Positions 22,925 to 34,900 of a stretch of DNA of 64,000 nt are shown here, piece by piece. The DNA lies in contig OW051473.1 in the NCBI GenBank assembly GCA_932521025.1, positions 1,116,001-1,180,000 of the forward strand. The letters are read 5' to 3'. Position 1 is the stretch's first letter. Each line of letters begins with the position of its first letter. Made by a program: the position numbers and the translations under genes. Below the pieces are notes generated by a model that was given only the letters and a program-made list of their open reading frames with translations, ran no database searches and was not told where the DNA came from. Origin of the DNA: Oscheius onirici. Taxonomy: Eukaryota > Nematoda > Chromadorea > Rhabditida > Rhabditidae.

Positions 22925-23832
22925 AACAAGCTAATATACTAGGTGCGCACTTTGCAGCAATAGGGTGGAATGTGAAGCTCAGTATCCTGCTGACGACTAA
23001 ATAGACTTTCGGAACTGGGAACTTCACAAGATTGTGAAAAATGTGCAACTTGCGACAATAGTCTATGACAAAATTCAAAACAGTGTAAAGTTGATAACAG
23101 AGCCAACAAGAAACTTTGAAGCGAGAAAAGTTCCTTTCAAGTTTTTGTTTCCTCGATTAGCCGTCCTGCTTGACACCGTACCTGAGCGATAACTTTAAAA
23201 TGTTTTTGAAGTTATTCAAACCTTACTCTCATTTGGTACATTTTTCGACATTCATATTATGCGAAGCAAAAACCAGTTGTGTATTCCTATATTTTGATTT
23301 CGTCTCCGGCCGTCTTTTGTCACCCAGTTCTCTGGTATAGGCTGTTGTCCTTGCTAACAGAACTACAAATCCTTGCTAACAGAACTACAAAAATAGTATG
23401 AAATGGACGATGAAAATAAGACACACCATTTGAGTACGTGAGGGGGTAATTTTGAACCAATCTTGAATTCAAATGAACTAATTCAACCTTGTTATTTGCG
23501 TTGCAACTAGACAATATAATAGGATAAACACACTTTCGAACTGATTTGTACATTTGATGCATTTTCTGGCACCTTCGCCATTTGGTCTCATCATCTAGAA
23601 ATGCCGCTGGTAGACATTCTACTCTTTCTTTACTGCGGATTACGAGCGACGAGATCCGGATTTGTTGTTCCGTCTCTCGCCGGCAGGTTGAGTCACTCTC
23701 TGTCTTCCAAGCGTGTAATTGTTTAGCCTGATGAACTCTTCCTGTCTCTGAATCAAAAAACTTGTCCTTTTAATCAACACTTGCGTTTTCCAGCTTTCCG
23801 CCTTACTGAACTCTAATGGGAACGGCTGAATC
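22925..23832. other. Intergenic region with a short tandem duplication
   Basis: No gene recognised. A 22-bp unit (tccttgctaacagaactacaaa) occurs twice in a row at 23348-23391. Minus-strand ORFs at 23320-23562 and 23640-23939 have no motifs and the latter overlaps the first exon of the next receptor. Confidence 0.55.
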
Positions 23833-26782
23833 ATGACTATTTCTGATAACCACACATCTGAGCTGATGCGCACAGAAAACTTGCTGGTCATCTTTTTTGT
23901 CAACCATCTTCTCCAAGGTATCGGCTGTATTTCGGCCATGCTGTTTCTTATTGTCTCATGGTATGTGTGACTTGAAAATTGAAAATTGGTAAATGTTCGG
24001 GAAGTTGAGGCTTTACAAGACCAAAAGTCTGCTTCTACTGCACGCTCTGGTTATTTGTGATTTCCTTCATTTCTCTTTGGGTAAGACATCGAACAGAAGA
24101 TTATATTCTTTCTTTAAAGGTCTTCCATACACCCTTTACCTGACCTTAACGTGGAATTCGGTCCTGCTAGATTACGATCCTTATATCATCTTCTCCTCCA
24201 GTGCAATCGTGATGATCCACATTAAAACAAATTTAGTTCTGCTGATTGGGATAGCGAGTGATCGAGTGATGGTAAGTGAAAGTTTGACGCGGAGAGAAAC
24301 CAAAGAAACCAAAATTTTTAAGGCTTGTTTTGTTAAATTGTGATTAACCCTTACCCAGTTTTAAAGCAAATTTTTCTCACCCAATTTCGCTGACCTGATT
24401 TGAAGTTCGGCAGTAGTTGCTAAATACTATGGTTTTTTATCTCTTGGTTACGTTTTCCGAGTTATGTCTTGCTTGTAATTTCCTTTTGCTGATTAATGTC
24501 TAACTCTCTTCAAATACAAATAGCAGAGACCAGATAAAAGAACCAAAGACTAGTACTTTTAGGATCTTGCAATGTAGTAATTATACTCAAAACATATCGC
24601 GGAAAGCATACCGTAAAAGCTCTAATAGAAGCCCTGCTCTAATTAAAGCCCCCCTCTAATATAAGCCCCCCTACAGGATCGGTTGAAAAATAGAAGCTCA
24701 TGCCCTAATAGAAGCCCCCCCCCTCTCCAAATGGTTCACAACCTCCGTAGACTGGTCCCGTCATGAAAATTCTTTTTTTCCGGTAGTTTCTTACGTAAGA
24801 AGCGGTCTTCATCGTTCTTTCTTGTTTTTTTTTGTTCAAAGTTATTTTTTATTTTTTTGTTATCCTTTCTTTGCGCTTCTATTTTTCCAAGATTTCCGAA
24901 ATTTTTTCAGATGTCGGAGAAGTCGGCATCGGAAAGCTCCGATTCCGAAAACAATAATGTAGAAGAAGACCTGGCGAGCAAAAGAAGATACGATATGTCT
25001 ACGAAACTGGAGGCCATACTTTTCGCCAAAAGTTATTCGATATCCGACACGGTGAAGAAATTTCAAGTTGATCGTGCCCAAGTTCGACGCTGGATGCAAC
25101 AAAAAACTGAAATTCAAGAGAAATTGTGAGAAACTTCGTGTTGTACTTCTCCAAACTACGTGAAAGTCATTCTTTTGACGAGATTATCGCCTGTGTTGAG
25201 GCAGGAATCTTCATCTCACTCTTTCACTCTTTGGAAAAAACAGGCTATTGGTATGGGATTGTTATCGAGTTCACATTAGTGAGAGGACCAAGCAGAAGCT
25301 GAAACAGCTTAAGATGAATACGGCTGTCATTCCAGGAGGCTGTACTAAATTCATTCAAGTAAACTTTTTGTTTACCAAGCACCTAAATGTTTTAGGCACC
25401 AGACGTCTACTGGAATTCTCCTTTCAAAGCCCGTTTCCGTCAGCAGTATGAGGACTGGATAGCATACGGAGAAAAGAAGTTTACCAAAGGAAAAATCCTG
25501 CCGCTCCAGTCATGGAAAATTATCTCGCATGGATAAAAGAAGCCTGGGATCACCTCTCTCCAGAACTTATTAAACGTTCTTTCCAAGGTCAGTGACTTTT
25601 CTATGATTCATTTTGTATTTAGGTTGTGCCCTAACAACAGCCACCGACGGCTCAGAAGATGATCTCATCCATTGTTTCAAGCCCGACTGCCCGGTTCCCG
25701 GAGGTCGACAGAAGCTGAAAAAAACACGGAACGACCAAGAAGCCGAAAAACTAGCCAAAGTATTGGAAAAGATTTATTTGGAGGAAGACGCTAACAATGG
25801 ATACGAGAGCGACGCCGATATTGTCGAAGAATTTGAGTGATATTTACGTTTTTGGAGGTTTTTCGATGTGGTTTGTTAGTGTTTTGTAATAATTTTTCTT
25901 CTCAAAAGTGATTGAAAAATATAAGCCCATGCTCTAATTGAAGCCCGCCCTACGAGGTGATTGAAAAATAGAAGCCCATGGGCTTCTATTAGAGCTTTTA
26001 CGGTAATTCCCAAACATTTGCACACAGTAGAAGTTCGTTTGATGCAATATTGAGACATTAAACAAAAAAAATTAAGGCGATCTATGTTCCCACTTTCTAC
26101 CGCTTCATGAACCACCGTCGATATGCCGCCATCGTCACTTCAGTAGCAATCACCATCGGAGTAGCCGACTATACTGCAATGTGGCTTTCGTCCCCAGCTA
26201 CACGACATATAGGCTGTTCAGCTGTGGGATGCTTTTTGAGCGAATCTTATAGAATCTACTGGGGGACAAGCAACGGGGTATGAAAGACACTTAAAAACTC
26301 TATTGATACTTTCCAGATAATGGGTCTCTGTCTTCTCATCATCACAATTACCATCGTGATTAAACTCCGTTTTATTGCCATTGCCCATCTTTCTTCAGAA
26401 AATGCTAGGGAGTACAAAAAATTTCTAAAGGTTGGATCATTTTTTTGTTAATACAAAACTTAAGGCGAATCGAGTAGCTATGTGTTCTCTTGTGTCTGGC
26501 CTTTTCATAATGGCTCCCAGCATGTTCATCGGCTTTTTCCAGTTTTCTAGTGTGACACTCTGGAAGGCAATTGGGCCTTTCTACCTTTCCTGTTTGCTCT
26601 TTGCTGGTAATCCGCTATGTGATTGTAAACTTAAAATTTAAGGATGTTGCAACAACGTTTCACAGTTGCTTCTAAATCGAGATCTTTCTACCGGTTGCAA
26701 GACTTTATTTTCCACGAATGCTACAGCAGTGACAGCGTATCATTCAGAGACAGCCCGTAATCAGCGTGGATCGTCTTCTTGA
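23833..26782 (+). CDS. Serpentine chemoreceptor, srbc-like (receptor 7), transposon in intron
   Basis: Exon 1 (23833 onward) encodes TM1. Exon 2 reads LYKTKSLLLLHALVICDFLH, and exon 3 GLPYTLYLTLTWN through GIASDRVM ending near 24270. The next exon, AIYVPTFYRFMNHRRYAA, starts near 26076 after a ttaag acceptor. The intron between them is about 1.8 kb and contains the complete pogo-like element at 24611-26003. Later exons give GCSAVGC, YRIYWGTSNG, a helix ending IVIKLRF, KANRVAMCSLVSG, IGPFYLSCLLFAG and CCNNVSQLLLNRDL, to TGA 26780-26782. Every exon is open, so the gene can still work if the long intron is spliced. Confidence 0.75.
24611..26003 (+). mobile_element. Pogo/Tigger-like DNA transposon
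   Basis: The ends are perfect 24-bp inverted repeats: CCGTAAAAGCTCTAATAGAAGCCC at 24611-24634 and its reverse complement at 25980-26003. They are flanked by TA on both sides (24609-24610 and 26004-26005), the target duplication expected for Tc1-mariner-pogo elements. Further subterminal copies of the ctctaat-gaagccc motif occur near both ends. The interior carries parts of a DDE transposase gene. At 1.39 kb it is shorter than a full pogo element, so the middle of the transposase is deleted. Confidence 0.92.
24911..25840 (+). pseudogene. Pogo-type DDE transposase, internally deleted and frameshifted
   Basis: The N-terminal part (24911-25129) has an acidic start, then a helix-turn-helix-like block MSTKLEAILFAKSYSI / VDRAQVRRWMQQK. 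After about 120 bp of unrelated frames the C-terminal DDE part begins near 25246 with VWDCYRVHISE and AVIPGGCTKFIQ. A short intron follows, then APDVYWNSPFKARFRQQY, matching the WDS-x-H ... IPGG-x-T-x-x-QPLD-x-x-NKPFK signature of pogo/CENP-B-type transposases. The first catalytic Asp region is missing. A one-base shift near 25493 moves the tail into another frame. The tail is acidic and ends at 25840. Confidence 0.82.
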
Positions 26783-28054
26783 ATTTAGTTCAATATACTT
26801 TGTGCTTGATATTGCAAATAAACCTTGGAGTTTTAATCTTCCTTTGCTTGGAAATTGAAGAGACATGATCAAGGAGACAAAAGAATAAATAGAAGAATGG
26901 TGGGGTCGGCATTCGATACTGATTTTGTGTGGACGACCGCATTGTTTATTTCTACATACCCAGAAGAACATCTTCATCTCCCGTGTCTATTCAAAAGACT
27001 TTCTTTATAGACAAATGAGTCCTCGAGTGCATTTGTAGTCTCCGAAAGGAATGCGGCCTCAAACAACCACCATGCTCTTTTTTTACTGCTCGTCCTCGGG
27101 GGGATTATTTTGAATTGTGTAGCTGCCCAACATGGCAAAAGTTCGACTAAGAACACCCGTTACAACAATCCAAGCAGTTGCCTGCGGCAGCGTTCGATGG
27201 CAAAGTGCAGTATTTTTGCGGTCCCCAAAGGTGGAAAAACAACATTATCATCGTTTACGCAAAACAATATTTAGGGGAACGATTCAAGAGTCAAACGATT
27301 CAAGTTAGTTTGTTTCACAAATGTGCCATTCTTTTGCCCCACCGCATTGTCGCATCATCCCAATGATATCACACATGCCCAACATTGAGTAGAGCTAAAT
27401 ATTTAAGGTCAACATAGTCTCTTATGCTCTCTGAAACCGACAGTTACCTCGCTAGGCGAAGTTTATTCACAATTTTTATTGTTTGTTATTCTTTTTTTTT
27501 GCAATTTTCTGGTAACACTCTACCCGTGTAGCAATTTTTCGCTCGCAGTGGGTTAGGAGAAACGAAAGAAGAACTGCAACAATCTTAGAACTAGTACAAG
27601 TGAACTTAGAATCAAGAACCACCCTGCTAGCAATTATGTTGACGAATGCTACCCGAGAGACTAAGTAGCCGGGACTTGGAACGTCTAAAATTAACCAGTA
27701 AATGCTGGAAATTTTGTTTTGAAAAGCCTTCCTCCTAGCCTGTTTTAGTGATATCTGCTTTCTGTTCACACAGTTATCTTCTCACGTCAAATGGTTGCCC
27801 GCGATATTGAAGTCTTGCGCCGAATAGATTTTCTTCAAGGATTAACTTTTCTTTTGTCTCGAATGATCCTTTTTATTATTCCTTGCGATTTGGCCTGTTC
27901 GCGTGATCTCATTATCGCTTGTCTGTATTCTCGACCCACCAACAATCATCCCAATAAAAGGCAAAGCCTCTTGCGACTTTTTTGACTTCCCCACCAACAT
28001 CCCAGCAAAAAATTATGAAAATTGTTCTAATTCTTTGATACCTAGACTGTTTTC
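26783..28054. other. Intergenic region, nothing recognised
   Basis: About 1.3 kb after the srbc-like array. Short ORFs on both strands (for example 27476-27769 minus and 27791-27985 plus) lack motifs and consistent splice sites. Confidence 0.5.
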
Positions 28055-29345
28055 ATGGTGATGTTTTCAGAGCCCGCTTTTGTGATAAATGCCTTCTCCA
28101 TCTACTCTATTTTTCTCGGCGCGTGGCTTGCTGAACGTAAGTATCCTACAGCCACAAAACTTTTCAGACCAACTTCGAAAAGGAGTTTATTCTTCATCGT
28201 AAAATACTGAAAGTTGACCTGACCGCATGGCTCCTCAAACGCTACCACGGTGTTAGTATCAACGAACCTGGGATGTTTATGAGCACTCGCAAAATCGAAA
28301 AATGACATTGACATTTGAAAAAAATGCAGTGTTATACAGATAGTTCAGTGACCACAGCAGGATTTTGATAGTTTGATGAAAAATGCGAAAAACAGTGATG
28401 CAATGTCGAACGGGCACCATCAGGCACTCTTGAAATACAATGCGACGAACCATGACCGCAACAACAAGCAAAATTGAGGCTATACAAAGCTATCTCTGCA
28501 CTGTCGAAACACAATTCTTTTTTCAGTATCCCTTGAAAACGAAGTTTTCTGTTTTGTTGGAGTCAGTGTTGGAGCATGCGTCTTTCCTGATGGTGGGCCG
28601 GACAACTTTGCGTTGCCCAGGGAGATTACCGTCATGAACTTTACGTTCAACGGTGGAATAATATCGGCTAGAAGCATCATCCTGGATTCTGATCACTCAA
28701 TTTTCCACTGGCTTACCGAAGAAGTACAAAAAGAGAAGAATAGGGAGACTTGTACGTTACAGTATGAAGTATTAGGCTAAATATATTTTCAGCCTTGCAC
28801 ATGCAACTTCCAGAACCACGCTTCAATCAAAACGAAAAGGATGTGAAAAAAAGCTTTCGAGCTCTTCAAAGAAGCTTGGATGAGTAGATTTTCCACATCT
28901 TCGCAGAAAGCTCGACTTTTGTGCTAAGCGCAATACTTCAACCTTATTGTAGGTGGCCGTTGAACAGAAAAGTTTGTTTTTCAGCAAAGCTCGCTTGGTC
29001 GCATGGCACATCTTTGTGGAGTACCACAATTGAACTTATTCACCGTTAGTAACATTTTCATGTTTTTGAAATAACATTTAAGAGGAAATTCAAAAGAAAA
29101 TGATGCCGATCGAGGACTTTGCCTTAGCAATCAAGGATGTCTCGCCTTGCCCTCTCTCGGACGAAGAAGTTCTTCAAACATATCTCAAGGTATCTTACAG
29201 GTTTCTTATATCTAAATGAAAAAAAAATAGAAGAACTACGTTCCTTATGAGAACATTAACCATATTGTCACATTCATGCTCATCTGGACGGAGATAGGAG
29301 ACTTAAGTGTCAACAGGCACGTGGTGCCATGTCTATGTAGGTTTT
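28055..29345 (+). CDS. Unresolved multi-exon gene, possibly Maelstrom-domain-like
   Basis: The clearest exon (28539-28752) reads FCFVGVSVGACVFPDGG, LPREITVMNFTFNGGIISA and HSIFHWLTEEVQKEK. It is followed after a 41-nt intron by LHMQLPEPRFNQNEKDV. Further exon-like pieces are EEIQKKMMPIEDFAL / LSDEEVLQTYLK (about 29083-29190) and KNYVPYENINHIVTFMLIW to about 29339. The LP-x-EI-x-V-x-x-F-x-x-x-GI pattern resembles the start of the Maelstrom RNase H-like domain. A short N-terminal exon (28061 onward, FVINAFSIYSIFLGAW) could be an HMG-box start. Both comparisons are weak, some joins are frame-inconsistent, and the gene may be broken. Confidence 0.3.
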
Positions 29346-30038
29346 CAATCCTCAGCTCTTCACAACTCTTTTTAAGCCATGGACTCTTCAACTTTCTCCA
29401 CAACCAAAAAGTGTTCGAGTTCAACAACTGCTGTTATCAGCTGTGATTCGAAAGAGAAGAGAAAATTCAGCCTCTTAATACGTAAACAACTTTTTTACCT
29501 TTTCAGTTTTGTTTTTTAGGAAACAGCCTTTCATTAATTCTTGAAATCGGCTCATCGATATTCAAAGTCTTCTCTGCTACTGGGATTCGGGCTTTTTAGG
29601 TTTATTAATGTGTTTTTTGGGAAATAAATTTTGTGCTTGTAATTCCACCGGACGAACTACACCCTTTTCGCCCTCTAAAGGCGAAAAACACTTTCGAGCT
29701 GCACCTTCTGGCCCTAGAATCATTTTTTTACTTTTATACCCAGAGCTGATCGAGTTCACTGTGCCTTTTATACTCAGGGCAGGTGTGAGCAAGTTGGTAA
29801 ACGAGGCAACCACTACTTTTTGTAACAAATTACTTGTTGATGAAAACGACGACCCAGGTGCAAATTAGGTACAGCAGGAAGTGTTTAAAAGGTCCGCATG
29901 CTAACAAGACCAGCAGAAAAGCTAGCCACTTCCCGACTGATAATCTGAGGTTCATTTTGTCAAGGTTGCCGATATCAGTGACCATTGCAACCTTCTGCCA
30001 CAGTTTGTTCACACATGTTGGTTTGGATCTGAATACAC

Positions 30039-31409
30039 AGATGTTAGGTCTCTTTTTTCAAACCTACGACTTTTTCTTGGCGGCTGTCATCCCTATAGCT
30101 TTGAGTTTTTTCATCGGAATACCAATTCATATCATTCTAACATTCCGTCTTCTGGCAAAAGAGTCCGAGATTAACAGTTTTCAAAAAGTCGTAATTTCTC
30201 AGTGCGCTTTTGTTGCTGTACAGTGTCTTCTGAAGGAATATTTTTCTTGGGTCAGTTTTCAGCATTTCTCTTACTAAAACTGTAGTTAAAGGTAGTTTTT
30301 GTCGTCACTCTTACGTTAAGCACATCATGGTTTGTTAAGGTGAACAATTTTTTCTTTGGTATTCACAACGTTTGGTACTACTGCGATTTGTATATATCAA
30401 CACTGTTCTCGATATACTGGAAGAGCATCTTCGTACAGTAAACTGTAGTATCTTATCAAAAACTTTTAATTTCAGAGATGATAATACTGCTCGATTTTCG
30501 TATATATCACTTTCTGTAATCCCAGTCGGTTATGTAACTCGGTTTCTGTTTGTTGATAGTCTTTTTAATCAGTGGAAGGAGCGATGGATACGTTTAAACC
30601 ATATTTTTTACTAATGAGCGAGAGAGGTTGACCACAAAACCTTCAAGCCTAAAAGAAGTAGCGCAAGACTTGCAGTGCACTTCCAGGGCTAAGATTTGAG
30701 ATTCCTTGTCGTTTGAGGTAAACATCCTCTGTTTGTATATCATCGACAGCGATCAAAACAGCAAAGTTAGTTCGCCCGGCCAACCCTATTACTACCCGGC
30801 TACGGCTGGAAAAGTTGAAGCTTGCGGTACAGCCACCTGTTTCGGCCATTTTGTCTCATTGAACATCTTGTTTGTTAAGCGCTTACAGGACATCCTCAGT
30901 TTTCAATTATGGGGTATTCTTACTGATTTCGTCTTTTCAATACAAGTTGTGGCCATTAACGGACACTGCTATCGGATTGTGCACGGACTCGATACAGCAC
31001 GCTCGTCTATAAGTGTCCTCAGAGGCATCAAACGGATGTCACGAGGCCTATTTTATAAGGCCATTCTGCTTTTCATTCCAACAGTGATGCAACTTTTGGG
31101 ATTCATGTACTACATTTTTACATGGGGGTTCAAGTATGATCCTGCACGTCCTTGGATCCTTGATCAGATTGCCAATTTAGCAAAAGCCGTGAGTAATTGT
31201 TTTGATGTATACAAATGAAATTTCAGTCCTGGTACTTCTCCAGAAACATTCAGCCGCTGACCTATGCCCTGATGACGTGGTACTGTGTCGTTGGACTGCT
31301 TAGGAGGACAAAGCCAGCAGTGCTTGTGCAAGCAGGCTCATCCAAAAATGATTCGTCTGCTTCATCGTCAGTACAAAATATTAGCAGTCCAATTGTTTTT
31401 AGTCAATGA
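30039..31409 (+). CDS. 7TM receptor of another chemoreceptor class
   Basis: Hydrophobic segments appear in order. TM1: FFLAAVIPIALSFFIGIPIH. TM2: VVISQCAFVAVQCLL into VVFVVTLTLSTSWF after a short intron. TM3: VWYYCDLYISTLFSIYW. Next: YISLSVIPVGYVTRFLF, then a gap (30620-30850), FQLWGILTDFVFSIQVVAI, AILLFIPTVMQLLGFMYYIF and PLTYALMTWYCVVGLLRRTK. A Ser-rich tail ends TGA 31407-31409. It does not share the DRLL or ANR-A motifs of the srbc-like array, so it belongs to another class; Srg-superfamily types are possible. Sequence at 30620-30850 fits no receptor segment and may be inserted, so the gene could be disrupted. Confidence 0.5.
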
Positions 31410-31981
31410 TATTAGATAGTGAACGCTTAAATGGGAATGTGAAAAGAAAATATGCATTAGAAGAGAGCAAATTGCAATACATATCAAGTCATCAAACATT
31501 AAATCGATTCTTTTTTGAGGGGGCGCTGTCTCACAGGGGGTAGAGTAGCACTGATTCACAGCGATCAGAATTTATAAATCAGTGATGCTGCTCATAAGCA
31601 ACACTCATCATTCTTGAAAACGTCAGCGTTTTCTATTGATCTCACATCTTCCTTTGAACCACTCATGTCAATCTTATTGCTCTCATTTTTTCAGATTCTT
31701 AAAAAATCTTGACTTTTATGGATGCCACAGTAGTTTATTGATGCCTGATGAATTTGGTTCTACAACATAGGATGTCCACTTAACTCAGAATAAGCTCGTC
31801 GACTCAACATGGTCGGATGAGCTAAAGCCAAGTGAGTTGCCGTATCTGTAATTTGTACGAACAATTTATGTAAAATCGCTGAGGCCCAGGGGACCGAACT
31901 TGGAGGAGCCGAGATGGACTAATGTGAGAGTTTAAGAGGCGCACAAGCCTAAGAAAAATAAACAATTTGTATTTTCGATAT

Positions 31982-34900
31982 TCAATGTTTATTCAGATTG
32001 GCTGGAGTTTTGACTCTAAACTTCGGCCCCATTTTTTCAGCATTGTAGAACTCTGATCTAAACTCTTCATAGAGTACATCAATTGTGGGTCGGAGCTTTG
32101 GTTGAACAGTAGTCATTCTGAAATCAAAATATTCATGCAAATGTTAGTACAATTACTCAATTATCCGAAATGTTGTCATTGGCAGAACTTGTGGGTAAGA
32201 GTCTTTTTCAGCCTCATACTGTACTTGTAGCATTTCAAGGGTGAGACTGCAACGATAAACGGATTATAGATGTCGAAATAAACCTACTCTTTCATACCTC
32301 CCAGTGTACAATCACAGTTTTGTTGTAGGTTGTCGGCTTCTTGCTCAGTCAAGCATGGAGATGTCAGTTGGGGAAGAATTGTTCTTTTTAAAACATCCAG
32401 AGGGTAAGGATGTCTAAAACTTTGGTAAATACGTAATGCAGATTAAACCTTCGGTAAACGAGATTCCATAGACTCCGACCCATACTGAACACGTCTGCCG
32501 GGAAAGAATATTCTTGGCTTTCTTGCACTTCCCAAGCATTGTAACCTGGTGTTCCACGTCCAGCTTCGGTCATTAAATTAGAAGCGCCTTTTGTTTTTCC
32601 CTGCGAAAGGGACATGTCACTAAGTTTAAGATGTGAGAAATCATGAGAGAGGAGCATGCTGAACGTATTGTTCAAACTGATTTTAAATTCTTACTTTGCA
32701 GGCTTGATGTCACGATGAACTATATTGTTTCGGTGAAGAAAAACCAATCCACTAGCAGCTTGCGCCATCCAACAAAGCTGCTCCGTTTCCGCATATTTGT
32801 ATTCAGTATTCAAGACAACTAAAACTTGACGTTTTTGTCGAAAGTAAGCTTTACTAGTGTCTAAACTGCCTCCTTCGCAGTGCTCCATCAATGTTCCTAT
32901 CATTTCACTGCTATTGACCACAAGCCCATAAAAACGGACAATGTGGGCATGGGATTGCATCTGAATAAACATTTGTTATTCCGCAAAACAAGATGGGCAA
33001 ACTGTCCCGGGTTGGACGGGTGGTTCCTAATTTTTACGCAACCCAAGGGGGTAATAGGTTCGCGCGAGCGTCGAGATCACAAATTAATGGGTAGACACAA
33101 ACGATAATGGAATGCATTTTTTGAAATACCTTTAAACTTGCAAGCAGGCGCAAACATGAGGCCACTTACCGTCATCAAGGTCCTCATTTCGGTGCTAACA
33201 TCTTCGTATGCATCTCCATTAAACTTTTTGAATATTACAGGGACGCTAAAATGTTGACTATCTCAATAATTCGTAATGTTTACATAAAATCTTTGACTCT
33301 GACAAGATGCACATCAGCCTGATTTCCTTCACCTTTATGATGTAGTATTTCCAACGAAGACAAGTCATAGTGACCAGTGACAGTTTTCTGAAGGAAATGG
33401 AACAAGATGCAGCAACAGCACCTCAATTAGATACTTGCTGTAGTACGAATTCCAATCTCCACTATACAGACTCTGTATTTGAGCTTTAATGTCAGAATTA
33501 AAATGGGTTAGGATTTTAAGCATTGTTGCTCCATGTTCCTAAACAGTAGTATAGGAACTATATTGCATTTTTCACCTCTCTCATGACTGTCGACTTTAAA
33601 AAGAGTCTGCGCACTTTGTGATGCTGACTGAGAAATCGTCCAAAGAAACGAATACATTCGTTGATCTTCGACACACAATAATCGTGAAAAAGTGCAAGCA
33701 GCTGAAAAAATTGTATATTGTCATAACCAAACTCACTTCAATAAAGGCTTTGAAAACATATGCTGCTGCTATTGTTGAATGCTCAACTCGTACGTATTTG
33801 GACTCCTCCTGCGCGAACATCACCAGACATTCCTCTTCCTCAATCTGGCGTTTGTGAATATATGTCTAAAATATTTTAAAGGGAAAAATCTGCGTGAATA
33901 AAACCTGAATTACAGCCATTTTTCTCAGAATGACACTATTCCTTTTGCTTGTGAACTTCTGAATCTCCTCGAAAAATACTATTATGGCATCCAGTGTTAA
34001 GAGCCCAACGTTTTCGTACAATTTTTGAAAGCAGAATTCAATGTCCTGAATATCTGTATTTATTTAATTTATCTGCAAACCGATTCAGTTAGCAGCTTTT
34101 TCATCCCAGTAGCTAAGCCGTATTTCACAAATAGGAAGAGCAGTTGGCACGAAGCTGTTCTTTTGTACTTGCCACGCTGTTTCCTCGATGCATCTCCTAT
34201 GCACTTATGAATAAACGTGTCGACTTGTTGTACAGTTCCTTTTTGGAACCGTCTCACTTTCAGAAGTATTTCTGAAGGCCCGTTTGCCATCATTACTTTC
34301 TGAAGATGCTGTTTTCAATTATCAGATAACCCACACATGTCGGATCCCAAAGCGATTTTCTCGGTATAAATGCCACAAAATGTGATAGAATAAACTTTGA
34401 CAAGTCACTTTCCACTGCAAGTTTTTGATCTATAGAAAGAATCGTTATAAGCGACGGAAAGTTGTTCCGGAAGTGTATGTTGAGTAAGTCGAATCTTGTA
34501 GATTCTCTGAGTTTCCCGGTTGTAAAAACATCTTCTATCTAGAGCTAATTTAGGACGAAAAATGATTGGCAATCTCACCATACTGCTTTCGTCTCCTCCG
34601 TGCTTGTTCTTAAATAACCGCATTTCGGAAACTTTCTGAAAAGGTGAAAACAACTGGCAAAACATAAAGTGCCTACTTACATTTCTGAGATCTTCACGAT
34701 TTTGTTCGTGTTGTAAATACCGCAGTTGCATAGAGTGCGAAAAAATGTTCAATACGGCACTAGACCAAATGTGTATACTGCCATCATATTCCTGTAAAAA
34801 CCAATTATTTTTTTTGTCTGTCAACGTACAGATTCTTTATCAAGATACAACAAGCGATCAATAAGAAGATGGATGTACCGTGGTGGGCAAAGTTGCTGAT

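Noticed and set aside
23640-23939. Minus-strand ORF of 99 codons
   Set aside because: Antisense to and overlapping the first exon of receptor 7; no motif.
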